Shown here piece by piece: positions 40,449 to 48,541 of a stretch of DNA of 54,538 nucleotides; the first letter of the stretch is position 1; every line of letters starts with the position of its first letter. The position numbers and the translations under genes were made by a program. Under the pieces are notes generated by a model. That model had not been told where the DNA came from, made no database searches, and was given only the letters and a program-made list of their open reading frames with translations. This DNA comes from Acidobacterium sp. (GTDB lineage Bacteria > Acidobacteriota > Terriglobia > Terriglobales > Acidobacteriaceae). The stretch is taken from the NCBI GenBank assembly GCA_003131625.1, contig PKVY01000062.1, positions 1-54,538 on the forward strand, read 5' to 3'.

Positions 40449-40787
40449 CAGCAATCTCCTCCATCCCTACCCTATCAACTTTTGCAGCGGCAATCCTGGG
40501 GATTACCTCTCTAAGTATTGTCGCTTCCACATTGCAATCAGTGCAAAAAGTTGGCCCGCGCGGTCCCTTTCGATGACTCTCAGCCAAAAGATTTCCACAA
40601 GCGACGCCACCGCTGCCGTCGTTCCCGTTTCGGGAACCGCACTGCGTACCGATCTGCAGCGTATAAGCTCATAACTTTAGGCCCAACATAAGTAAGTTAC
40701 TCCCAGAGCCAGGTTCGACCCCCATTACATAGATACTTCTTGACGGCGTGCTGTCGGTCGTGGGTATCCTCCGGCAGGCGGCCGACT
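40449..40787. other. Divergent intergenic region with 17-bp palindrome
   Basis: This region separates the HAD operon from the GGDEF-EAL gene. It includes the palindrome at 40621-40637, short arms TAACTT/AAGTTA (40672-40677, 40694-40699), and a weak promoter-like TTGACG (40740-40745) with TATCCT 19 bases on, just before the ATG at 40788. No gene is seen. Confidence 0.45.
40621..40637. promoter_or_regulatory. Perfect inverted repeat, possible operator
   Basis: GTTCCCG-TTT-CGGGAAC has 7-bp perfect arms around three T. It has no T-run behind it. It is 151 bp upstream of the GGDEF-EAL gene and 173 bp upstream of the HAD operon; it may be an operator or an RNA hairpin. Confidence 0.45.
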
Positions 40788-43700
40788 ATGCAGAGCAACA
40801 GCAGCCAGGCAAGAGTGCGAATCTTTCTCAGCGATCCGCCATTCGTCCTTTCTGTCTGCGAATCCATAGAGGCCCTGACTGGCTTCTCTTCCCAGGACTG
40901 GCTATCTTCCGGTATCTGCCTGCAGGACCGGGTCCACCCCTCAGATATCCATCTCCTTAATTCGTTCCTTTCCGCTGACTTATCGCGTCCCTCCGGATCG
41001 GCAAGCATTCGCATCCGGCACGCGGATGGCAAACTGCGCTGCCTCCGCGCCGATTATTCCAAGGCGCGTGCAGCCGAGGGCGATGCCGTGATCCTCGATC
41101 TTGTCCTGGGAGGCCCAACCGACTGCGTCAATCCCGCTCTTCGAAGCGCCATCGACCGCGTCGAGGCGCCGATGGATCGCGCCAGCGAATCCGTGCACCT
41201 CAGGAATCCTGATCTTGCGTATGTCGAAACCACGCGGAGGATGTACCCTGAGCCTCGCGCCGGCGTCCTATACCGAACGGATCGGCAGGTTATAGCCGAG
41301 GGGCGCAGTGCCAACGGAATCCAGCCCTTCAGGATGGTCGACGGCTCGAATCGCTGGATCGATAATCGCGGGCGCCCGCTCAGAACCCAGGCCGGCGAGA
41401 TTCCCGGCCTCTTCGGCGTTCGCCCCGATAGCATAGGAGCGGCCGACGTGAAGCCCAGGCTGAACGAGAGCAGAGAGGTCTTCCACCTCTTCATTGAACA
41501 TGCTCCGGCTGCGATCGCCATGTTCGATCGCGACATGCGTTACGTCGCGGCCAGCCATCGCTGGCTTCACGATTTCGGTCTCAACGCCGACGTGATCGGC
41601 CGCTCTCACTACGATGTGTTTCCCGAGATCCCCGATCGCTGGAAGGCGCTGCATCGGCGCGCGCTGGCAGGGGAAGACCTGTATTGCGAGGAAGACCGTT
41701 TCGTCCGCCCGGATTTCTCCATCCAGTGGCTCCGCTGGGAGATCCATCCCTGGCGGGCTGCGGACGGCGGCATCGGTGGCATTGTCATCTTCACCGAGGA
41801 CATTACCCAGCAGAAAAAGGACAAAGAGAACCTCCAGCTCGCCGCCAGCGTCTTTACCAACGCTCGCGAGGGCATCGTCATCTGCGATCCTCACGGCGCC
41901 ATCCTCGACGTGAACGAGACGTTCACGCGCATCACCGGCTACAGCCGCGCAGAAGTACTCGGCCGCAATCCCCGTATCCTGAAGTCCGGCCGGCAGAGCG
42001 ACGCGTTTTACGGCGACATGTGGCGGGTGCTGCTGCAAAATGGCTACTGGTCGGGCGAAGTATGGAATAAGGCCAAAGACGGCAGGATCTTTCCCGAGAC
42101 TCTGACCATCAGCGCTGTCTACGATCGCGCCAGCAAGGTCCAGCACTACGTGGCTCTTTTCTCCGACGTGACCGAGGCCAGGGAGCAGGAGCGCCAGCTG
42201 GAGCGTATGGCTCAGTTCGATGCGCTCACGAGTCTTCCCAATCGCGTACTGCTCACCGACCGTCTGCAGCAGGCCATGGCCCAGGCGCATCGCCACGGAC
42301 AAATGCTGGCCGTGGCCTGCGTGGATCTTGACAGCTTCCGCGCCGTCAACGATCAATATGGTCAGGAGGCCGGAGACCAGCTGCTGATGGCGGTGGCGCG
42401 GCGCATGAGGCGGGTGCTCGGCGAGACCGATACCCTGGCCCGTATCGGCGGCGACGAGTTTGTTGCCGTTCTGCTCGATCTGCCCGACGTGGATGCGGCC
42501 CGGCCCATTCTCGAGAGCCTGCTTGCCTGCGCGTCGCAGCCTGAAGATTGCGGCGATGCCAGCGTTCAGGTCTCGGCCAGCATCGGCGTGGTCTTTTATC
42601 CGCAGACCGAGGAGATTGACGCCGACCAGCTGCTCCGTCAGGCCGATCAGGCCATGTATCAGTCCAAGCTGGCGGGAAAGAATCGTTATCAGATCTTCGA
42701 TCCCACCCGCGACATCACCATCCGCACGTTTCACGAAGACCTCGAGCAAATCCGCCGCGCGCTGGTAACCGGCGAATTCGTCCTCTACTACCAGCCTCGC
42801 GTGAACATGAGCACCGGCGCCGTGGTTGGCGCGGAAGCCCTGATTCGCTGGGATCATCCCACGCGCGGACGCCTGCTGCCCGCTTTGTTTCTGCCGGTCA
42901 TCGAGAACCATCCGCTCATCGACCGCATTGGCGAGTGGGTGATCGGCAAGGCCCTGGCGCAGCTGGAGAACTGGAATGCCGCTGGGCTCATGATTCCCGT
43001 CAGCGTCAATATTGCGGCCCATCACCTGCAACAGCCGGACTTCGTCGATCGCCTGCGAATCCTCCTTTCCGCGCACCCCAACATTCGCCCCTCCTGCCTG
43101 GAACTGGAGATACTCGAAACCAGCGCACTGCGCGACGTGGCCCAGGTCTCCCATGTACTGGCGGCCTGCCGCGAGCTCGGCGTCTCGATCGCTCTCGACG
43201 ACTTCGGCACCGGCTATTCCTCACTGACCTACTTCAAGCGTCTCCCGGTCAATCTGCTCAAGATCGACCGCAGTTTCGTGCGCGATGTGCTCGATGATCC
43301 GGAAGACCTGAACATCCTCGAAGGCGTGCTGGGCCTGGCCACCGCCTTCGACCGCGTGGCGATTGCGGAGGGCGTGGAAACAGTGGACCACGGCCGCCTC
43401 CTGCTGCAGCTCGGCTGCGTCTACGGACAGGGAAATGGGATTGCCTGGCCCATGCCCGGAGAGGACCTGCCGGCCTGGTCCGCAGCCTGGAATCCCGACC
43501 CGGCCTGGGCGCTTGTCGCCTCGGTGGCGCCGCGCAAGCGCTCTTTGGTGCACGCGGCCGTCGCCCATCGCGCATGGATTGCGGCCATGGCCTCCTTCCT
43601 CCTCGGCGGGCGCCGCGTGCCGCCGCTTCTCGATCCGCATCGCTGCCGCTTTGGCCGCTGGCTCGACAGCGAACGGTCCACCCCCCTCGGAGCCACCACC

Positions 43701-43880
43701 ACATTTGAGCAGGTCGATCAGCTCCATCGGCAAATCCATGATCGCGCCGATCGAGCATCGGCTCAGGAGGCAACAGGGCCGAACGTCGCCGATGCTCAAG
43801 CCGAAGTGAATGAACTGCACCGTCTCCGCGACGACCTTCTGGAACAGATGAACCTGTTGTTGCAGGATGCCGTGTCGTGA
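40788..43880 (+). CDS. PAS-GGDEF-EAL protein with C-terminal zinc-binding CZB domain
   Basis: The 1030-residue cytoplasmic protein makes and breaks cyclic di-GMP. Three PAS-like regions lie at about 10-110 (ALTGFSSQDW), 235-345 and 350-470 (RITGYSRAEVLGRNPRIL). The cyclase has an intact GGDEF (554-558) but no RxxD inhibitory site (GETD instead). The EAL domain keeps Glu683 (EAL), DDFGTGYSS, LLKIDRSFV and YGQG, so it may be active too. After it comes a CZB domain: HRAW (His927), RCRFGRW (Cys953), His980 and His984; the last two spacings (27 and 4) equal those of the zinc ligands of E. coli DgcZ. Start at 40788 is preferred; TTG at 40740 is an alternative. Confidence 0.9.
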   Translation: MQSNSSQARVRIFLSDPPFVLSVCESIEALTGFSSQDWLSSGICLQDRVHPSDIHLLNSFLSADLSRPSGSASIRIRHADGKLRCLRADYSKARAAEGDAVILDLVLGGPTDCVNPALRSAIDRVEAPMDRASESVHLRNPDLAYVETTRRMYPEPRAGVLYRTDRQVIAEGRSANGIQPFRMVDGSNRWIDNRGRPLRTQAGEIPGLFGVRPDSIGAADVKPRLNESREVFHLFIEHAPAAIAMFDRDMRYVAASHRWLHDFGLNADVIGRSHYDVFPEIPDRWKALHRRALAGEDLYCEEDRFVRPDFSIQWLRWEIHPWRAADGGIGGIVIFTEDITQQKKDKENLQLAASVFTNAREGIVICDPHGAILDVNETFTRITGYSRAEVLGRNPRILKSGRQSDAFYGDMWRVLLQNGYWSGEVWNKAKDGRIFPETLTISAVYDRASKVQHYVALFSDVTEAREQERQLERMAQFDALTSLPNRVLLTDRLQQAMAQAHRHGQMLAVACVDLDSFRAVNDQYGQEAGDQLLMAVARRMRRVLGETDTLARIGGDEFVAVLLDLPDVDAARPILESLLACASQPEDCGDASVQVSASIGVVFYPQTEEIDADQLLRQADQAMYQSKLAGKNRYQIFDPTRDITIRTFHEDLEQIRRALVTGEFVLYYQPRVNMSTGAVVGAEALIRWDHPTRGRLLPALFLPVIENHPLIDRIGEWVIGKALAQLENWNAAGLMIPVSVNIAAHHLQQPDFVDRLRILLSAHPNIRPSCLELEILETSALRDVAQVSHVLAACRELGVSIALDDFGTGYSSLTYFKRLPVNLLKIDRSFVRDVLDDPEDLNILEGVLGLATAFDRVAIAEGVETVDHGRLLLQLGCVYGQGNGIAWPMPGEDLPAWSAAWNPDPAWALVASVAPRKRSLVHAAVAHRAWIAAMASFLLGGRRVPPLLDPHRCRFGRWLDSERSTPLGATTTFEQVDQLHRQIHDRADRASAQEATGPNVADAQAEVNELHRLRDDLLEQMNLLLQDAVS

Positions 43881-43935
43881 TTCTCTTCGCGGCGCGGCGT
43901 GCGCCGGAATCCCGGTCGATCGGCTTCCCACCCCG

Positions 43936-44274
43936 TCAGGCGACGTGGTCGTTTTTCAGCCATGGCAGAACCTCGATGATTTGCGCGATCTCGGAGGAAT
44001 CATTGGGTCTGCTCGCCCGAGGCTCGATCTGCAGCGGACTCGTGGCGCATTCGGGGAGCCACAATCCGCCCTCCTTCCTGGCCGCGACCACATGACCGCT
44101 GAATGTGACGACGTAGACGCCGTCAGGCAGGCCGTGCGGCGCATCGATGACGCAGCACCGGGAATAGAAAACGGGGCCCGTCTCCGAAGCCGCGTCTTTC
44201 ATCGCCAGCATGTCGCAGGGTGCTTCCCGTCCCATGCCCTTCAGCAAACCACGGATCAGAACCACTGAGCGCAT
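43936..44274 (-). CDS. Small hypothetical protein
   Basis: This 112-residue frame gives a soluble protein with a clear strand-rich middle (HGLPDGVYVVTFSGHVVAARKEGGLWLP) and Cys at 20, 40, 41 and 76. I recognise no family. The frame has no strong ribosome site at 44274; GAAGGG before the second ATG (residue 14, 44235) is a better match. It converges with the GGDEF-EAL gene. A competing plus-strand frame at 43867-44268 looks less protein-like. Confidence 0.45.
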   Translation of the reverse strand: MRSVVLIRGLLKGMGREAPCDMLAMKDAASETGPVFYSRCCVIDAPHGLPDGVYVVTFSGHVVAARKEGGLWLPECATSPLQIEPRASRPNDSSEIAQIIEVLPWLKNDHVA

Positions 44275-44344
44275 CGTCTTTGCAGGACGCTTCTCGCGAC
44301 CCCTCCAGGCGTTGTCAGCCGAGATGCCCGGGTTTTTTACAGAG

Positions 44345-44372
44345 TTGGCCCTGAGTTACGAGAGTTTATAAA
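44345..44372 (+). promoter_or_regulatory. Promoter of the yggS-yggU operon
   Basis: TTGGCC (44345-44350) and TATAAA (44367-44372) with a 16-base spacer lie about 65 bases before the likely GTG start of yggS. The match is moderate. Confidence 0.4.
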
Positions 44373-44437
44373 AGACAAACGTGACTGCAGGCACCGGCTC
44401 ATCGGTCCCTCCAGTCGGCTTCGCCTACGATAGAAGT

Positions 44438-45151
44438 GTGAGTTCGATCGCTGAACGGTTGCAGAGCGTGGAAGAGCGCATCGCGGCAGCGTGCCATCGC
44501 GCAGGCCGCTCCCCCAGGGAGGTGCGGCTGATGGGTGTCTCCAAAATGCATCCTACCGAGACGCTGGCCGAGGCGGCGCACGCGGGCTTGACGCTCTTCG
44601 GCGAGAATCGCGTGCAGGAATTCGACGCCAAGTGGCGCCATCTTCACGAGCTTGGCGTCGCCGGCGCGGAAGTTCACTTCATCGGGCATTTGCAATCGAA
44701 CAAGTCGACTCGCGCTGCCGAGATTTTTTCGGCCATCGACAGCGTCGATTCTTTTCGACTTGCGGAGCGCCTGAACGATGCGGCGGGCAAGCTGGGCAAA
44801 AGACTGCCGATCCTGCTCGAGATCAAAATCAGCGGGGAGCCGGCCAAATCCGGCATCGAACCCGACAGCGTGGAGCTGCGGCACCTGCTCGAACGGATGC
44901 CCACTCTCGAACACCTCACGATGCACGGGCTGATGACCATTGCTCCGTTCGACGAAAACCCGGAGACCGCGCGGGCCTGCTTCCGGCGGTTACGCTCGCT
45001 GCGCGACACCCTTGCGCGCGAGTATCCAGGCATCGATTTCCATGAGCTCTCCATGGGCATGTCGGGGGACTTCGAGATCGCCATTGAAGAAGGCTCGACC
45101 CTGGTGCGCATCGGGACCGCTCTGTTCGGCGAGCGCGCCCCAGCCAGGTGA
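44438..45151 (+). CDS. yggS: PLP homeostasis protein (YggS/PLPBP family)
   Basis: The 237-residue protein holds PLP on a single TIM-barrel-like domain and buffers cellular PLP. The PLP lysine is Lys36 in LMGVSKMHP; FGENRVQEF, HFIGHLQSNK and LSMGMSGDFEIAIEEGS are diagnostic. I chose GTG at 44438, which gives the usual N-terminus VSSIAERL; the frame is open from 44381. Its stop overlaps the next gene (GTGA). Confidence 0.92.
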   Translation: MSSIAERLQSVEERIAAACHRAGRSPREVRLMGVSKMHPTETLAEAAHAGLTLFGENRVQEFDAKWRHLHELGVAGAEVHFIGHLQSNKSTRAAEIFSAIDSVDSFRLAERLNDAAGKLGKRLPILLEIKISGEPAKSGIEPDSVELRHLLERMPTLEHLTMHGLMTIAPFDENPETARACFRRLRSLRDTLAREYPGIDFHELSMGMSGDFEIAIEEGSTLVRIGTALFGERAPAR

Positions 45152-45486
45152 CGATGCCGATTGCCATACGCGACACCCGGGACGGCGCCAGGTTCACGGT
45201 GCGCGTGGCTCCGCGCGCCAGCCGCACGGCAATCACGGGCGTGTTTGCCAATGGCCCTGAGGCCACACTGAGAATCGCGCTGCATGCGCCGCCGGTCGAA
45301 GGACGCGCGAATGCCGCGCTGGTCGACTTCCTGTCCGATGTGCTGGGAACGCCGCGGTCGGCGATCGAGATCGCCGGTGGTCAGCGCGCTCGCACTAAGA
45401 CCATCCTCGTCCGCGGACGAACCGCCGCGGAAATCTCAGCGCTATTCGAGAAGATCCTGCCAACCACGCGGAAAGTTCAGAGCTGA
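45148..45486 (+). CDS. yggU: DUF167 protein (YggU family)
   Basis: The 112-residue protein has the YggU pattern: FTVRVAPRASRTAITG at the start and HAPPVEGRANAALVDFLSDV in the middle, ending with KTILVRGRTA. Function is unknown. It is translationally coupled to yggS by a GTGA overlap; ATG at 45154 is an alternative start. The yggS-yggU pairing is common in bacteria. Confidence 0.9.
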   Translation: MTMPIAIRDTRDGARFTVRVAPRASRTAITGVFANGPEATLRIALHAPPVEGRANAALVDFLSDVLGTPRSAIEIAGGQRARTKTILVRGRTAAEISALFEKILPTTRKVQS

Positions 45487-45489
45487 CGG

Positions 45490-45567
45490 ACGCGCTGGCT
45501 TCCAGCTCCGCCTTTCGCTCGCCTTTGGCTCGGCTTCCACTCGCTCTTAGCTGGCTCTTGGCTGCCT
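45490..45567. repeat. Word-repeat tract between converging genes
   Basis: Words such as GGCTTCCAGCTC, TTTCGCTCGCC, GGCTCGGCTTCC, TAGCTGGCTCTTGGCTG succeed one another between the stops of yggU and ku. It is pyrimidine-rich on the plus strand, without spacers. Confidence 0.5.
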
Positions 45568-46410
45568 TCAGCCCTCTCGTCTCTTCCTCTGCCCGGCGGC
45601 TCTCTGCGGCGGCTTCTTCGACTCATCTTCCTCATCCGCTGCGGAGCCCTGCCCCATGCTCTTGCGCAGCGCCTCCATCAGGTCGATCACCGGCGCCAGC
45701 TTGCGCTTCGGCTGCTTCGACGGCGCTTCCGCCTGGCCCTGCTTACTCTCGATCAGCTGTTCGACCCTGCCCTCGTATTCGTCCTTGAACTTCTCCGGAT
45801 GGAACTCCCCGGTGAGCTGCTTCATGAACTGCTCGGCCAGTTCAACTTCCGCCTTCTGCACTTCCACTTCCGGCTGATTGTCGTATTCAGCGACCGCGCG
45901 GATTTCTTCCGGGTAATACAGCGTGTGCAGCACCAGCCCCTTCTCAAAAGGCCGGATCATCACGATTTGCTCGCGCTGGTGCAGCGTAATCTTCGCGATC
46001 GCGCCCAGTTTCAGCTGCTGCATGCCCTTGTGGATCAGCGAGTACGCCCGGCGTCCCGGATCTTCAGCAACGCTGAAATACGAAGTCTGGTAATAGAGCG
46101 GATCGACGTCGGGCAGGTTCACGAATTGCACAATCTCCATCGTCTCCGACGACTGCGCTTCGAGGGCCTTTAACTCCTCGTTCGAGACGAGCACGAAGTT
46201 CTCTTTGTCGACGGGGTAGCCCTTGGCGATCTCGCTGCGCTCCACCACGCGCTCGCAGTGCGGGCAGTAAATCTGCTGCTTGATGCGTGTGCCGCAGACC
46301 TGGTGAACCTGGTTGAAGCTGATGTGCTGCTCGCGCGCAGCAACAAACAAGCGGATCGGCACCGAGATCAACCCGAACGAAATGTAACCTTTCCAGACCG
46401 TCGAAGCCAT
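45568..46410 (-). CDS. ku: Non-homologous end-joining protein Ku
   Basis: The 280-residue protein has the bacterial Ku core: WKGYISFGLISVPIRLF, HQVCGTRIKQQIYCPHC, VERSEIAKGY, and MIRPFEKGLVLHTLYYPEE. It binds double-strand ends as a ring dimer and recruits LigD. LigD is not in the window. The C-terminal tail (about 235-280) is rich in Lys, Arg and acidic residues, as in many bacterial Ku proteins. I chose Met at 46410 (MASTVWKGYI), which matches the family; the upstream frame start at 46431 adds seven residues. Confidence 0.94.
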   Translation of the reverse strand: MASTVWKGYISFGLISVPIRLFVAAREQHISFNQVHQVCGTRIKQQIYCPHCERVVERSEIAKGYPVDKENFVLVSNEELKALEAQSSETMEIVQFVNLPDVDPLYYQTSYFSVAEDPGRRAYSLIHKGMQQLKLGAIAKITLHQREQIVMIRPFEKGLVLHTLYYPEEIRAVAEYDNQPEVEVQKAEVELAEQFMKQLTGEFHPEKFKDEYEGRVEQLIESKQGQAEAPSKQPKRKLAPVIDLMEALRKSMGQGSAADEEDESKKPPQRAAGQRKRREG

Positions 46411-46469
46411 AGGAAGGCAAGAATATCGCACCGAAAATCGGCAGGAAAATGAAAAACTCGGCAGGAATC

Positions 46470-46565
46470 GGCGCGATAACTCCCCACTTCGCCCTCTCTT
46501 CGCCCCTCTTCCTGCCCGATGCGCTCCGCTACTTTGCTCCTGCCTGGCTCCTGCTTCGCTCTGCT
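46470..46565. repeat. Word-repeat tract behind xerC
   Basis: Words like CTTCGCCCTCT, CTCCGCTACTTTGCTCC, TGGCTCC, GCTACTTGGCTC repeat with changes. The xerC stop (46564-46566) is inside the last CTACTTGG word. Confidence 0.5.
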
Positions 46566-47520
46566 ACTTGGCTCTGGGATGCGTGCGGTCGTAGACCTCG
46601 GCCACCTGCCCGACCGTCAGCTGCGTGTATCGCTGCGTCGTGGAGAGCCGCTCATGCCCCAGCAACTCCTGGATCGCCCGCAGATCCGCGCCCTCCTCCA
46701 GCATGTGCGTGCCAAACGCGTGCCTCAGCGTGTGCGGATGGACATCCGCCGCCAGCCCGTGCGCCAGCGCGATGTGTTTCACGATGCGCCCAACACTGCG
46801 GACGGTGAGCCGCCCATCGCCGCGCAGCCGCAGATTGAGCAACAGCGCTGCCGTCGACTTCCCTGCCTCAGCGAGCTTCCGCTCGCGCACCGGCAAATAC
46901 GCCCGCAGCGCCTGCGCCGCTGCATCGCCCAGCGGAACGTAGCGTTCCTTTCGTCCCTTGCCGCGCACCAGAATCGCTTCGTTTGCCCAGTGAATATCGC
47001 CGAGGTCGATGCCCACCAGTTCCGCGTTGCGAATCCCGCAACCATAGAGCAGTTCGAAGATCACGCGATCGCGCTCCGGCCACGCCGCGGCATCGTCGGC
47101 GGCGCTTTCCACCACGCGGTTCATCTCTTCGATCGTCGGCACGCGCGGCAGATGCTTCGGCAGTTTCGGAGTAGCGACCAGCGCGGCGGGACTCTGTTCC
47201 ACCAACCCCTGCCGCGCGAGCCATTTGAACCACGAACGGATCGCCGCCAGCGCCCGCGCGACCGAAGCCTTCGACAAGCCGCGCCCATATAGCTCTCCGA
47301 GATAAGCGCGAATGTGCTTATGCTCGATGCCGTCGACCGCAAGCTTCGCGCCCAGCCTCGCCACTGCAAACCCCGCAAAATCGTGCAGTTCGCGCTCATA
47401 AGCGCGCACCGTGTGGGGACTGGCCTTCCGCTCATGCGCCAGCATCGATAGAAACTCATCGACATGACGCGCGATCGCCGGCTTGTTCGCGATCTGCTTC
47501 TGGCTCTTCGACCCGCTCAT
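46564..47520 (-). CDS. xerC: Tyrosine recombinase XerC-like
   Basis: The 318-residue protein has an N-terminal SAM-like core-binding domain (about 20-105) and a C-terminal catalytic domain. Catalytic residues are the Arg in [23 protein letters not shown] (His-x-x-Arg), [13 protein letters not shown] (His and nucleophile Tyr). It resolves chromosome dimers at dif with XerD. It overlaps the XerD-like gene by 4 bases. Which of the pair is C or D cannot be settled from sequence alone. Confidence 0.85.
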   Translation of the reverse strand: MSGSKSQKQIANKPAIARHVDEFLSMLAHERKASPHTVRAYERELHDFAGFAVARLGAKLAVDGIEHKHIRAYLGELYGRGLSKASVARALAAIRSWFKWLARQGLVEQSPAALVATPKLPKHLPRVPTIEEMNRVVESAADDAAAWPERDRVIFELLYGCGIRNAELVGIDLGDIHWANEAILVRGKGRKERYVPLGDAAAQALRAYLPVRERKLAEAGKSTAALLLNLRLRGDGRLTVRSVGRIVKHIALAHGLAADVHPHTLRHAFGTHMLEEGADLRAIQELLGHERLSTTQRYTQLTVGQVAEVYDRTHPRAK

Positions 47521-48458
47521 GGCGCCACTCGCTTCGCGCGCGGATGATGCTCCCGATGCACGGCCTTCAGTCGTCCCAGGGCCAGGTGCGTGTAGATCTG
47601 CGTGGTGGCGATGTCCGCGTGACCGAGCAGTGTCTGAACCGTGCGCAGGTCCGCGCCCCTCTCCACCATGTGCGTGGCGCAGCTATGGCGCAGCATGTGT
47701 GGGCTGGCGGCGCTCCCGCTGTGCTTCACAAGATGCCACACCCAGCCGCGGCCCAGCGGCTGCCCTCGCATCGACAGAAACAGCCGGCTCGAGCATTCTT
47801 TCTCCAGCGCGGGTCGGCCTTTCCTCAAATATTCTTCGAGCGCCTGGATCGATGCCCGCCCCAGCGGAACGATCCGCTCCTTGTCTCCCTTGCCGCGCAC
47901 CAGCGCGCGCCCTGCATCGAGCGAAAGATCGGCGACGTTCAGCCCCGTCAATTCCGAAACGCGTAATCCCGCGGCATACAGCAGTTCCAGAATGGCGCAA
48001 TCGCGCAGCGCAACGGCGTCCGCCTGCGGAAGGTTCGCAGCCATCGCGGCACGATCCAGCATCGAGTCGACCTCCGCAACTGCCAGTGATTTGGGCAGCA
48101 CCTTCCACGTCGCCGGTGATTCCAGATTCAGCGTGGGATCGCGGTGAATCCGCTTGTCCAGCAGCAGCCACCGATAAAATCCGCGCAGGCACGAGAGCTT
48201 ACGCGCCGCCGAACGCGACTCCACGCCGTGCTTCGAAAGATGCTTCAGGAACCCGGCCACCAGCGCCTGGGTTCCTTCGAGCAGAGTCGTCGACTCACCT
48301 TCCAGAAACTCGGCAAACTGCAGCAGGTCGCGTCCGTAGGCCTCGCAGGAAAGCGGGCGCAGCCCCTTCTCGACGCGCAGGTAGACGAGATACTCCTGAA
48401 TCAGTCCCGAATTGCCCAGCCTGGAATTCCCCAGCTCAGCTTTGCGCGCGGTGGCCAC
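47517..48458 (-). CDS. xerD: Tyrosine recombinase XerD-like
   Basis: The 313-residue protein has the same layout: core-binding domain with [15 protein letters not shown], and catalytic residues in [41 protein letters not shown] (Tyr). The N-terminus and LIQEYL start are XerD-like. The preferred start is GTG at 48458; the frame is open to 48605 but that part overlaps the copD end. Both Xer genes are tandem and coupled, which is unusual beside the separate loci of E. coli. Confidence 0.85.
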   Translation of the reverse strand: MATARKAELGNSRLGNSGLIQEYLVYLRVEKGLRPLSCEAYGRDLLQFAEFLEGESTTLLEGTQALVAGFLKHLSKHGVESRSAARKLSCLRGFYRWLLLDKRIHRDPTLNLESPATWKVLPKSLAVAEVDSMLDRAAMAANLPQADAVALRDCAILELLYAAGLRVSELTGLNVADLSLDAGRALVRGKGDKERIVPLGRASIQALEEYLRKGRPALEKECSSRLFLSMRGQPLGRGWVWHLVKHSGSAASPHMLRHSCATHMVERGADLRTVQTLLGHADIATTQIYTHLALGRLKAVHREHHPRAKRVAP

Positions 48459-48541
48459 AATCCCATTATCGAAGACACGGAGAACGGCGCTCAGTACCCA
48501 ACCAGGTTCACGCCTCGCCGCGAAAGACGCATGGCCCCTGC

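Noticed and set aside
40690-40730. A tRNA-like T-loop word (AGGTTCGACCCC)
   Set aside because: The flanking bases do not form a T-stem, and no acceptor, D or anticodon arm can be built upstream.
38891-40787. A cobalamin riboswitch for the BtuF-like operon
   Set aside because: The upstream region lacks a B12-box-like conserved core, and the BtuF-like gene starts only 4 bases behind the HAD stop.
41268-43154. A 628-codon minus-strand frame opposite the GGDEF-EAL gene
   Set aside because: The plus strand encodes full PAS, GGDEF and EAL motifs here; the opposite frame is a composition shadow.
46564-48458. The Xer pair as a sign of an integrated element or integron
   Set aside because: No flanking direct repeats, attachment site, tRNA gene or cargo genes are visible; neighbours are core genes.
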